DNA from: Polynucleobacter sp. JS-JIR-II-50
Lineage (GTDB): Bacteria; Pseudomonadota; Gammaproteobacteria; Burkholderiales; Burkholderiaceae
Length of the DNA: 64,000 nt
NCBI RefSeq assembly: GCF_018687895.1
Contig: NZ_CP061307.1
Location: forward strand, 310,001 to 374,000
Direction of reading: 5' to 3'
The notes beneath the pieces are model-generated. The model did no database searches, had not been told where the DNA came from, and worked only from the letters and a program-made list of their open reading frames with translations. The translations under genes were made by a program, and so were the position numbers. Below are positions 17,572-24,322 of the stretch, in pieces (the first letter of the stretch is position 1; each line of letters begins with the position of its first letter).

Positions 17572-18125
17572 GTTTCTCCATTAGGCCCTGGTCTGCATAA
17601 AGCAATTATTCTCCGCAATAAATGCGGAGAATAAGGGACGTAATCTCCGCATGAACTATTCCAGAGTCTAAAATGCATCTCAATATTGAGCTGCATCTTT
17701 AATGTTGGGGTCATGAAGTTGGTGCGAGCTGACATCGTTGGATTTTTTGAAACGTGTCGTGTCCATACTCTTTTTGGTTGAGTTCACAAGCTTCTCCAAA
17801 ACCAAAGAGCGCGTGTCCACGCACTCTTTAAAAATTGAGGCTATCTCCATTCACTTCTAAATCCGGAAAATGCATTCAAAACTTTTCGATTTTTTTAAAG
17901 CGCAAAAATGATTTTTGAAGTCCATTTTTTGTTCTGAATTCGGAAAATTGACCCAAATCATTTCTCGACCCTGGATGCTTTAAAGCAAATTCTCAGAAAT
18001 GTCACTTTGCCATGGGTCTATATGGTATATGGCTTAGAACGGGTAACAGGTGCGCTAATGCCATGTATCAGGTGCCCTATTGATAGAAATGTCGGTATGT
18101 AGCAATATTTATCGACATGATGAGA
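17572..18125. other. Non-coding stretch of the accessory patch
   Basis: Apart from the palindrome at 17606-17651, no open frame of useful length, tRNA or clear promoter is visible here. The sequence is AT-rich with several short stem-loops, for example around 17769-17811, where CTCTTT..GGTT pairs with AACCAAAGAG. It may be eroded mobile-element DNA upstream of vapBC. Confidence 0.4.
17606..17651. repeat. Palindrome plus third half-site, candidate recombinase core site
   Basis: A perfect 12-bp inverted repeat, TTATTCTCCGCA (17606-17617) and TGCGGAGAATAA (17623-17634), is separated by five bases. A third copy of the core TCTCCGCA lies in direct orientation at 17644-17651. Two inverted arms around a short spacer is the layout of tyrosine-recombinase core sites. 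It could also be a small terminator-like hairpin, but no T-run follows. It lies 35 bases after the broken gene end. Confidence 0.45.
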
Positions 18126-18150
18126 TATGCTATATACTTATGCTATATAC
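18126..18150 (+). promoter_or_regulatory. Tandem 12-bp repeats, candidate VapBC autoregulatory operator/promoter
   Basis: TATGCTATATAC occurs twice, at 18126-18137 and 18139-18150, with one base between, ending 13 bases before the vapB start. The repeats include TATA-rich -10-like hexamers. VapB-VapC complexes usually bind repeated sites over their own promoter, so this is a good operator candidate. Confidence 0.5.
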
Positions 18151-18163
18151 ATGGGAGTAAGTG

Positions 18164-18403
18164 ATGACAATAACGATTACAACGGTGTTTACCAACAATC
18201 GAAGCCAGGCAGTCAGAATGCCTGCTGAGGCGCGTTTGCCTGATGAAGTAAAAAAGGTAATCGTGCGTATTCGAGGTCGCGAACGGATCATTACTCCGAT
18301 TGAAAATACCTGGGATAACTTTTTCCTAAATGGTCCAGCGGTATCTGATGACTTTATGAATGAGCGCGGAATACAAAAACTAGTTGAGAGGGAAAGCTTG
18401 TAA
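18164..18403 (+). CDS. vapB: VapB-type antitoxin (AbrB/MazE-like DNA-binding fold)
   Basis: A 79-aa antitoxin. The N-terminal swapped-hairpin AbrB-like domain shows TTVFTNNRSQAVRMPAE, the classic VapB pattern in which Arg-Ser-Gln-Ala-Val-Arg-x-Pro forms the DNA-binding loop. The C-terminal tail, with TWDNFF, would wrap the toxin. ATG 18164 is favoured over the GTG at 18161 because GGGAG (18153-18157) is six bases before it. The stop overlaps the vapC start by one base. It neutralises VapC and probably represses the operon from the tandem repeats just upstream. Confidence 0.9.
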   Translation: MTITITTVFTNNRSQAVRMPAEARLPDEVKKVIVRIRGRERIITPIENTWDNFFLNGPAVSDDFMNERGIQKLVERESL

Positions 18404-18804
18404 TGCTCAAGTATTTGCTCGATACCAACATTGTCATTTATGTTCTAAAGCGTAGGCCTAAGGAAGTGCTGGAAATTTTTAATACGAATGCCAGTCGCAT
18501 GGCGATTTCAAGCATTACCTTATCGGAATTAATTTACGGTGCAGAAAAAAGTTCCAACGTGGATAAAAATTTAGAAGCAATTGAAGAGTTCATCAGTCAT
18601 CTTGAGGTGCTGCCTTATGACGCAAAAGCATCGCAACATTATGGTCAAATTAAAGCAGTCTTGGAGAAGAAGGGAGAAATCATTGGTGAGAATGATATTC
18701 ATATTGCAGCCCATGCTATTAGCCAGGGCTTGATTCTGGTTACCAACAATTTGCGAGAGTTTAAAAGAGTTCCAAATCTAGCGCTGGAAAATTGGGTATT
18801 GTAG
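18403..18804 (+). CDS. vapC: VapC toxin, PIN-domain ribonuclease (tRNA-fMet-type)
   Basis: A 133-aa PIN-domain endoribonuclease close to the VapC group that cleaves initiator tRNA in the anticodon loop. The acidic metal-binding residues are D7 (LLDTN), E42 (SELIYG) and D98 (GENDIHIAA). The TNN at 114-116 is the usual fourth-position variant. It is translationally coupled to vapB (ATG at 18403). Full length, with no sign of inactivation. Confidence 0.92.
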   Translation: MLKYLLDTNIVIYVLKRRPKEVLEIFNTNASRMAISSITLSELIYGAEKSSNVDKNLEAIEEFISHLEVLPYDAKASQHYGQIKAVLEKKGEIIGENDIHIAAHAISQGLILVTNNLREFKRVPNLALENWVL

Positions 18805-18806
18805 TT

Positions 18807-19076
18807 ATGAAAATTGAAGAAGCTCAGAATTTGTTTTATGAACTCTTAGATCAATGGACTGCTTATCACAAGGCAGCTGGTGAGCTTAGATCAAAGGTGA
18901 CCGAAGCATTCACTAATGTAGCAAAAGGTGGCACAAAAAATCCAAGTCTTGAAATATTGACCATCCTTGAGGTGACAGAGGAGTCTGAAAAAAGACTTCA
19001 AGAAAAGATGGATGAGATTATGAGCTCGATTGATAGGTGGTACGCCCGCTATGGGGCAATAGTATTACATCATTGA
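18807..19076 (+). CDS. Small helical hypothetical protein downstream of vapBC
   Basis: An 89-aa acidic protein with high helical propensity (EEAQNLFYELLDQW, then a C-terminal EESEKRLQEKMDEI helix that may form a coiled coil). It has no Cys, no signal peptide and no recognised family. ATG 18807 lies two bases after the vapC stop, so the gene is very likely co-transcribed with vapBC. A TTG at 18792 is in frame but lies within vapC. It could be an accessory part of the module or an unrelated cargo gene. Confidence 0.6.
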   Translation: MKIEEAQNLFYELLDQWTAYHKAAGELRSKVTEAFTNVAKGGTKNPSLEILTILEVTEESEKRLQEKMDEIMSSIDRWYARYGAIVLHH

Positions 19077-19112
19077 GCTGCAGATTTCTGGCGACCCTAT
19101 AAAAATCCAAAT

Positions 19113-20201
19113 CTATCTTATTGGATGCATCCACCCTGGCGTTCTAAAACTCACAATTCTCTTGTAGAGCCATACATAACTCAAGATGTAGAGAGCAAAA
19201 AATCCAATCAAAATAGGGGTTGATTGCCACCAAAGAATTGCTGGAACAATAGCGAAGCTGGTGAGGACCCAAAGGTAAGGGGATGTTTTGGCGTTATCAG
19301 TAAACCAGTCTGCCTTTTTTGTGCCGCTATGATTTGAGTTCAGAACGCGTCTAAAAATCAACGAATGAAAGTGAATGCCATCAGGCTGCCCAGGACTTTT
19401 GCCTTGGTGAACTTTTCTTCTATAGATCGTAAAGAGAGTTTCTAGAATAGGGTAGCCATTGACAAGCAATGCAAACCATGGGGATACGTTGTCATGTCTT
19501 GATACCAGCATGATGCTGATGATGGCAATCCAAAAACCAATTAAATAAGCGCCGCCATCTCCTAAGAAGATAAGCCCTCTAGGGTAGTTCCAAACAAAGA
19601 AGCCCAGTATTGCCGCCGCCATCATGAAGCTTAAAGAAATCATGAGCGGATCTGCAAGTACATAGCTCATGTATCCAAGTGCCATGAGCGTAATCATTCC
19701 CACCATGCTAGAAAGGCCATTGAAGCCATCAATAATGTTGTAAGCATTCGATAGCCCAGTGACTGCAAAAACAGTAAATACAATTGCGATTGGCGAAAAG
19801 CCCAAGAGGTAATCTATTCCGGGTATATCCAGCTTCGTAATTTGAATGCCTAAAAGATTGATCGCCATAAGCGCACCTATTGCGGTAAAAAACAGCCTCA
19901 TACGCACACTAATCTTTTTAGTGAGATCTTCCGTTAGTCCAATGGCAAATACTGGGATAGCACAAACAAGTAGGGTGATTTCAATAGTGGAATTGGCCTG
20001 TACTTGCAGTTTTAGAAGTATGGTAATCAATACACCCAGGGCTATGCTTACTCCGCCAATTCTGGGAACGGCATTCTTATGAAATTTTTGGGGCCCCGAT
20101 AAATCAGAGTCTGCAGAAAGATGGCTATGAAGGTGCTCAAAGCGAATAGTGAGCAAGGTCGCAATAAAGGAAGAAAAGAAGGCTGACAGTAAACTGATCA
20201 T
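19113..20201 (-). CDS. WecA/MraY-family undecaprenyl-phosphate sugar-1-phosphate transferase
   Basis: A 362-aa polytopic protein (about 10-11 helices) of the PNPT family. It transfers a HexNAc-1-phosphate from a UDP-sugar to undecaprenyl phosphate, the first membrane step of O-antigen synthesis. The motifs are HKNAVPRIGG (N-terminal loop), GLTEDL and NAYNIIDGFNGL (the catalytic NxxNxxDGxxGL element), then FLGDGGAYLIG. It is probably the initiating enzyme for the glycan locus at 1-15.7 kb, but is on the opposite strand beyond the integrase/vapBC patch. A TATAAT box lies about nine bases before the ATG, so the mRNA may have almost no leader. Confidence 0.85.
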   Translation of the reverse strand: MISLLSAFFSSFIATLLTIRFEHLHSHLSADSDLSGPQKFHKNAVPRIGGVSIALGVLITILLKLQVQANSTIEITLLVCAIPVFAIGLTEDLTKKISVRMRLFFTAIGALMAINLLGIQITKLDIPGIDYLLGFSPIAIVFTVFAVTGLSNAYNIIDGFNGLSSMVGMITLMALGYMSYVLADPLMISLSFMMAAAILGFFVWNYPRGLIFLGDGGAYLIGFWIAIISIMLVSRHDNVSPWFALLVNGYPILETLFTIYRRKVHQGKSPGQPDGIHFHSLIFRRVLNSNHSGTKKADWFTDNAKTSPYLWVLTSFAIVPAILWWQSTPILIGFFALYILSYVWLYKRIVSFRTPGWMHPIR

Positions 20202-20466
20202 GGGCTAATTATAAGTTCTAAAATCAATTTTTTTAGATAATTGACGTCAATACTGTTGCTGTAATTATGCAATATCGCTAATAAATATTAAAAATTGACT
20301 ATTGAGAATGCGAATGGCGTTTAGATTGCGCTTTATGATCATTAATTTTTTATATTGGTCACGAGCGAATCATCTATTTCTTTCAAAACAATACGTAATT
20401 GGATGGTAATGAGACATTGAGTTTGGTTTACGCTTATTAGTTGAGCAAATTCCAAGGAAAACATCA
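20202..20466. other. Intergenic region with a 12-bp palindrome
   Basis: AT-rich DNA between the WecA-like gene and a small open frame. A perfect palindrome ATTGACGTCAAT lies at 20240-20251, upstream of the WecA-like gene on its strand. It could be a regulator site or chance. No RNA gene was recognised. Confidence 0.3.
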
Positions 20467-20598
20467 ATGCTATCAATTGAGTACGTTAATAAAAGAGTGC
20501 GTCTATTCCGAATAGAGTTAAGTCCCTTGGTTTTAGCAATTCTTGCACTTGTAATGCTCTTGTGGCAACTCCTCAGTTTCTTGAGAATGATTAAATGA
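20467..20598 (+). CDS. Small single-helix membrane protein (43 aa)
   Basis: A 43-codon frame from ATG 20467 to TGA 20596-20598 with AAGGA at 20454-20458, eight bases upstream. The first ~18 residues are basic and polar (VNKRVRLFRIE), followed by a hydrophobic stretch of about 18 residues (LVLAILALVMLLWQLL) and a short basic tail, a good single-pass inner-membrane peptide. It stands alone between oppositely oriented genes. No homologue is recognised. The ribosome-binding site and the clean membrane pattern support it, but coding is unproven. Confidence 0.5.
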   Translation: MLSIEYVNKRVRLFRIELSPLVLAILALVMLLWQLLSFLRMIK

Positions 20599-20703
20599 TC
20601 TTTGCCAGGCGTATCTCATTAAGAATAGATAAACGATTCTGATGAGTGGATGACCAAACAAGTTTTGTGGCAAATTGCTATCTTTGCTATGGCTGCTTTC
20701 TGA

Positions 20704-21723
20704 TTACGGTACCAAGCTTAAGAACAAATATTCCAAGAAGATGATGATGTGAACTACGCCTTGTAAGAGGGTGGTTCTACCAATCGCTAGTGTTAATGCT
20801 CCAATAAAGAATGACAAATACATCAGTGTCATATTGAGATCACTAATTCCCAGGCTTAACGGAAGATTAAAGAAGATCGCAATGGCTGCAACTGTGGGGA
20901 TGGTTAAGCCAATACTCGCTAAGGCTGAGCCTAGGGCCAAGTTCAAACTACTTTGCAATCGATTGGCCTTAGCCGCTCTAACGGCTGCAAAGCCTTCTGG
21001 CATTAATACCAGTAGTGCAATGGCAATACCCACAATCGTTTTAGGTGCGCCAGCAGCGGCAACGCCGCGCTCAATGGCCGGACTCAGTAGCTCCGCAAGA
21101 CCTACTACGGTAATCAGGGAGAGTATCAGTAGCACTCCACTAACAGCAGTCTTCATATTGCTAGGTTTGAGAGCGTGAAAATTACTATCCGTCTTTTTAT
21201 CTTCTGTCTTAGGAAGGTAGTAGTCACGATGACTGACTGTCTGGAAGAAGAGGAACGCAATATAAAGCGCAAATGAAGCGATGCCCGCAAATGCTAATTG
21301 GCTCTTAGTGAAATCTGGTCCAGGAGTACTTACGGTAACAATTGGCATGACCAAAATAAAGGTTGCGAGAGCGGTTAGTACCGCTAGTGCTGAATTCGTG
21401 CCTTCATTGCGGAAAGTCATCTCATGATGCGTTAAGCCACCCATAAAAATACAGAGGCCAATCACACCATTGATCACAATCATGACTGTGGCAAACACTG
21501 CATCTCTGGCAATGAACTCAGATCCTTCATGACCGGCAAGCATCATCGAGATGATGAGGGATACCTCAATAATGGTGACGCTAATCGACAATATCAATGT
21601 ACCAAATGGCTCACCAGTTTTATGGGCAATCACTTCAGCATGGTGAACCGCTGAGAGAACTGCTCCAATCAGCGTTACGCTCATAAGGACAATGAACCAA
21701 GTTTGGCTGAGTAAGTTAGTCAT
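20704..21723 (-). CDS. chaA: ChaA-type Ca2+/H+ (cation/proton) antiporter
   Basis: A 339-aa inner-membrane antiporter of the CaCA superfamily. It has the two inverted alpha repeats: GEPFGTLILSISVTIIEVSL near residues 37-56, and PEGFAAVRAAKANRLQSSLN with LGSALASIGLTIP in the second half. About 11 hydrophobic helices are visible, with an acidic/charged loop around residue 175. ChaA exports Ca2+ or Na+/K+ in exchange for protons and helps in alkaline or salt stress. It is a single-gene unit, with divergent or unrelated neighbours. Confidence 0.85.
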   Translation of the reverse strand: MTNLLSQTWFIVLMSVTLIGAVLSAVHHAEVIAHKTGEPFGTLILSISVTIIEVSLIISMMLAGHEGSEFIARDAVFATVMIVINGVIGLCIFMGGLTHHEMTFRNEGTNSALAVLTALATFILVMPIVTVSTPGPDFTKSQLAFAGIASFALYIAFLFFQTVSHRDYYLPKTEDKKTDSNFHALKPSNMKTAVSGVLLILSLITVVGLAELLSPAIERGVAAAGAPKTIVGIAIALLVLMPEGFAAVRAAKANRLQSSLNLALGSALASIGLTIPTVAAIAIFFNLPLSLGISDLNMTLMYLSFFIGALTLAIGRTTLLQGVVHIIIFLEYLFLSLVP

Positions 21724-21798
21724 AGGCTGTCTGATCTGATCTTCAAAATAAGGTTAAGCTATCGGTTAAAGCATATTAATGAGAGTTTATAGCCATCC

Positions 21799-22161
21799 AT
21801 GAAAGCCATTATCTTATTTGGGCACGGTGCCCGTGATAGCCGCTGGCGCGAGCCTTTTGATCGTCTGGCTGCTTTATGGCAAGAGCAGCATCCCAGCACA
21901 TCTGTAGAGTTGGCTTTCTTGGAAATGATGCAGCCATCATTGGAGGGGGCGGTAGCTTCTTTGGCTGCCGGTGGTGCCACTCAAATTACTGTAGTGCCTG
22001 TTTTCTTTGGGCAGGGCGGCCATTTACGAAATGACTTCCCGGTGTTGCTGGAAGAGTGTCGGGGTAAATTCCCCAATGTTCAATTAGGCGCTACGCCTGC
22101 TGTTGGCGAGGATTTGGCAGTATTGCAAGCGATTATTGAATTTGGCGCAAGAAGCATTTAG
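21799..22161 (+). CDS. cbiX: CbiX-type sirohydrochlorin chelatase (single-domain)
   Basis: A 120-aa short CbiX/SirB-family chelatase that inserts a metal into sirohydrochlorin. The metal-binding His residues are H9 (LFGHGARD) and H75 (GQGGHLRND), as in the short archaeal-type CbiXS enzymes that work as homodimers. With the SUMT and sulfite reductase genes 0.7-4 kb away, it probably inserts Fe2+ to make sirohaem. The length is typical for the half-size form. It is transcribed towards the SUMT gene, with a higBA module now lying between them. Confidence 0.85.
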   Translation: MKAIILFGHGARDSRWREPFDRLAALWQEQHPSTSVELAFLEMMQPSLEGAVASLAAGGATQITVVPVFFGQGGHLRNDFPVLLEECRGKFPNVQLGATPAVGEDLAVLQAIIEFGARSI

Positions 22162-22202
22162 TTTGTTTGAGGCAATTAGACCTTAATTAAGACCTTGCTA
22201 AA

Positions 22203-22241
22203 TGTAATGATATACATTACAGTGTAATTAAATACATTACA
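22203..22241. promoter_or_regulatory. Two 19-bp palindromes, candidate HigA operator
   Basis: TGTAATGATATACATTACA (22203-22221) and TGTAATTAAATACATTACA (22223-22241) share the arms TGTAAT...ATTACA and are set 20 bp (two helical turns) apart. They lie 27 bases before the higB start and probably overlap its promoter. This is the expected layout for cooperative binding of two HigA dimers. Confidence 0.75.
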
Positions 22242-22268
22242 ATAAGAGATTGAGTGTTAGAGGTTTTA

Positions 22269-22547
22269 ATGATCCAATCTTTTAGTCATCGAGGTTTAGA
22301 ACTCTTTTTTTCAAAAGGAAGTTATAAGGCAATCCCAGCGCAGCATGCCGCTCGCCTCATTCGCATACTGGATAGACTGGATGCAGCAGTTATTCCTGAG
22401 GATATGGATTTGCCGGGTTATCGCTTTCATCAGCTGCAGGGTAAAAGAAAAAAGACTTTTGCTGTACTTGTTTCTGGTAACTGGCGGCTGACATTTAAAT
22501 TTGATGGTGAAAATGCAGTATATGTAGATTTGGAGGATTATCACTAA
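22269..22547 (+). CDS. higB: HigB-type toxin (RelE superfamily mRNA interferase), copy 1
   Basis: A 92-aa toxin of the HigB/RelE fold, a ribosome-dependent mRNA endonuclease. It has the opening IQSFSHRGLELFF and the C-terminal core LVSGNWRLTFKFDG followed by VDLEDYH, the classic HigB ending. ATG 22269 is chosen because AGAGG (22259-22263) is five bases upstream; the in-frame GTG at 22254 lacks one. Its TAA overlaps the higA ATG. In HigBA systems, unlike most type II modules, the toxin gene comes first, as here. Confidence 0.9.
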   Translation: MIQSFSHRGLELFFSKGSYKAIPAQHAARLIRILDRLDAAVIPEDMDLPGYRFHQLQGKRKKTFAVLVSGNWRLTFKFDGENAVYVDLEDYH

Positions 22548-22882
22548 TGAAGAAATTAATGAAGAGTTTAAGAAATACAAATCGTAGGCCTACGCATCCC
22601 GGAGAAATTCTCCGTGAAGATGTATTGCCGGCTCTTGGCGTTACCCAAGCGGTTCTTGCAAGTCACCTAGGGGTGAGTCGCCTTACTGTTTCAGAGATCC
22701 TGCATGAGAAAAGAGGTATTAGCGCAGAAATGGCCGTGCGTATCGCGCGAGTGATTGGCGGAACACCTCAGAGTTGGCTGCACATGCAAGAGGCAGTTGA
22801 TATTTGGGCGGTGGAGCAAAAATTCCAGCAGCATCCAGAATCGGCACCTACTGCTATTACCTTATTGGCACTCGCGGCGTAA
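22547..22882 (+). CDS. higA: HigA-type antitoxin (XRE-family HTH), copy 1
   Basis: A 111-aa antitoxin. The PTHPGEILREDVLPALGVTQ start is diagnostic for HigA/VapI proteins, followed by a helix-turn-helix (VLASHLGVSRLTVSEILHEKRG, about residues 36-57) and the GTPQSWLHMQ helix. It binds HigB and probably the paired palindromes at 22203-22241. It is coupled to higB by a one-base overlap. The stop lies 11 bases before the convergent SUMT gene end. Confidence 0.92.
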   Translation: MKKLMKSLRNTNRRPTHPGEILREDVLPALGVTQAVLASHLGVSRLTVSEILHEKRGISAEMAVRIARVIGGTPQSWLHMQEAVDIWAVEQKFQQHPESAPTAITLLALAA

Positions 22883-22892
22883 AGAGCTTGTA

Positions 22893-23726
22893 TTAAGCTG
22901 CTTTGCTCTTTGGAATAGTTGGGGCCACAAAAGTTAAGGTTAAATCGTTTGGCACCTGTTTATTACTCATGTTGCGCCCTGCAAGTGCCTCACCAATCAT
23001 GATCAGGGCAGGCGAGCTGCTATCAAACCATTGATCTGCTTTGCCTGCAGCCAACTCTTCCAAAGTGCTTGTCCATAGGCGCTCACGTGGAGTGCTCACG
23101 GCCTCCAATATTTGTACAGGCGTACTGACATTCTGATTGGGGCTTTGTTCAATCAATTGCTGCGCAATACGCGCCGCATCTTTGCGACCCATGTAATACA
23201 CCAGAGTGTCAGCAGTAGGATTGGAAATGGGCTGCCCTGGGGCGACATTCTCGGCGCCCTGAGCTAAGGTGATAAATGCCACGCTACGGGATACTCCACG
23301 CAATGTTAGTGACTGCTGAATTCTTGCTGCGCCAGCCAGAGCGGCAGTAATTCCAGGTACAACCTGAACTTCAATACCAGCATCCTTAAGACTCTGAATT
23401 TCTTCATCAGCACGACCAAAGAGCATTGGATCGCCACCCTTGAGGCGCACAATCAATTGATGTTTCTGAGCTGCATCTACAAGGCGCTTATTAATGAACT
23501 GCTGCGCTGAAGACAGTTTGCCGCAGCGTTTACCAACTTCTACCTGAATAGCTTGCGGACAAAGCGTGAGCATCTCTGGATCAACCAAGGCATCGTAGAA
23601 AACAATGTCAGCTTTCTCTAAAAGCTTAGCGCCACGAACAGTGATCAAATCTACGGCGCCAGGACCAGCGCCAACTAAATACACCTTTCCAGGGGTATTA
23701 GTTTTCTTATTTATTGACTGGGTCAT
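22893..23726 (-). CDS. cobA: Uroporphyrinogen-III C-methyltransferase (SUMT, CobA-like)
   Basis: A 277-aa SUMT that methylates uroporphyrinogen III twice with SAM to give precorrin-2, the entry to sirohaem. It has the motifs VYLVGAGPGAVDLITVRG at the N-terminus, RLKGGDPMLFGRADEE, and VVPGITAALAGAA. There is no CysG-type dehydrogenase/ferrochelatase domain, so CbiX and another enzyme are needed to finish sirohaem. The start is taken at ATG 23726, 20 bases after the DUF934 stop; an ATG at 23789 would run far into that gene. It is the last gene of the sulfite-reduction operon. Confidence 0.9.
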   Translation of the reverse strand: MTQSINKKTNTPGKVYLVGAGPGAVDLITVRGAKLLEKADIVFYDALVDPEMLTLCPQAIQVEVGKRCGKLSSAQQFINKRLVDAAQKHQLIVRLKGGDPMLFGRADEEIQSLKDAGIEVQVVPGITAALAGAARIQQSLTLRGVSRSVAFITLAQGAENVAPGQPISNPTADTLVYYMGRKDAARIAQQLIEQSPNQNVSTPVQILEAVSTPRERLWTSTLEELAAGKADQWFDSSSPALIMIGEALAGRNMSNKQVPNDLTLTFVAPTIPKSKAA

Positions 23727-23746
23727 GATGTTTGCTTCTTGGGTGC

Positions 23747-24322
23747 TTAAGCGCTGAGTGTTGCGCGTGTGGTTCTGATACCGCGCCAACTATTCTGAGT
23801 CGTAACCGTGAACAAATCAAACTGCTTCAAAGCGACACCTAAGTTTTGATCTGGGCGCAAAGCAAAGCTATCAAAGCCAACGCGAGCACCTTGTAAGAGC
23901 TGGTCAATTAATACATCACCAATGGCACGTATCTCTCCCTCCCAAGCAAAGCGATTTCTGAGTAGGGCTGCGGTACTGAAACTACGCCCATCTCTAAAGA
24001 TAGGGAAGTGCGCTGCTACGAGAGGCCAGGCCTTTTTACCTGCCTCGATAACGTCAGCATGCTTAAGAATGTCATCATCAGTAGCAAACCACACACCAAT
24101 CTGACCATTCTTAGCTAGTGCTAGGACATCAGCCTCATGATGATGCTCAAGCCACCATGTAAATGGCACTAATACCTTATGTGCACCGTGCTCTAGATCG
24201 GGCAAGCCACCCTCATCCTGGCTGCCACCCCACACTTGCCAGTCATTAGGTGCTAAAGCAGGCTTACCGTCTTTAGGAAAATGCAAAATTTCTGAATGGG
24301 AGGCAATATTCAGTTGACTCAT
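23747..24322 (-). CDS. DUF934 protein linked to sulfite reductase
   Basis: A 191-aa protein of the DUF934 family, which in beta- and alphaproteobacteria usually follows the nitrite/sulfite reductase-type CysI gene. It has the conserved VLVPFTWWLEH and a C-terminal region of FDSFALRPDQNL type. No cofactor motif is visible. The four-base overlap with cysI and the gene order cysI-DUF934-cobA argue for a role in sulfite reduction, perhaps as an electron-delivery or assembly partner, but its function is not established. Confidence 0.85.
   Translation of the reverse strand: MSQLNIASHSEILHFPKDGKPALAPNDWQVWGGSQDEGGLPDLEHGAHKVLVPFTWWLEHHHEADVLALAKNGQIGVWFATDDDILKHADVIEAGKKAWPLVAAHFPIFRDGRSFSTAALLRNRFAWEGEIRAIGDVLIDQLLQGARVGFDSFALRPDQNLGVALKQFDLFTVTTQNSWRGIRTTRATLSA

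Noticed and set aside
17606..17634. The palindrome as a rho-independent terminator
   Set aside because: The stem is strong but is followed by AGGGACG rather than a T-run. Kept as a candidate recombination site instead.
20650..20703. A 17-codon hydrophobic frame just upstream of the chaA end
   Set aside because: Too short, no ribosome-binding site and no supporting context, unlike the 43-aa frame at 20467.
20771..21178. A 135-codon + strand frame inside chaA
   Set aside because: Shadow frame of a real transporter gene; low-complexity Ala/Pro/Thr composition.
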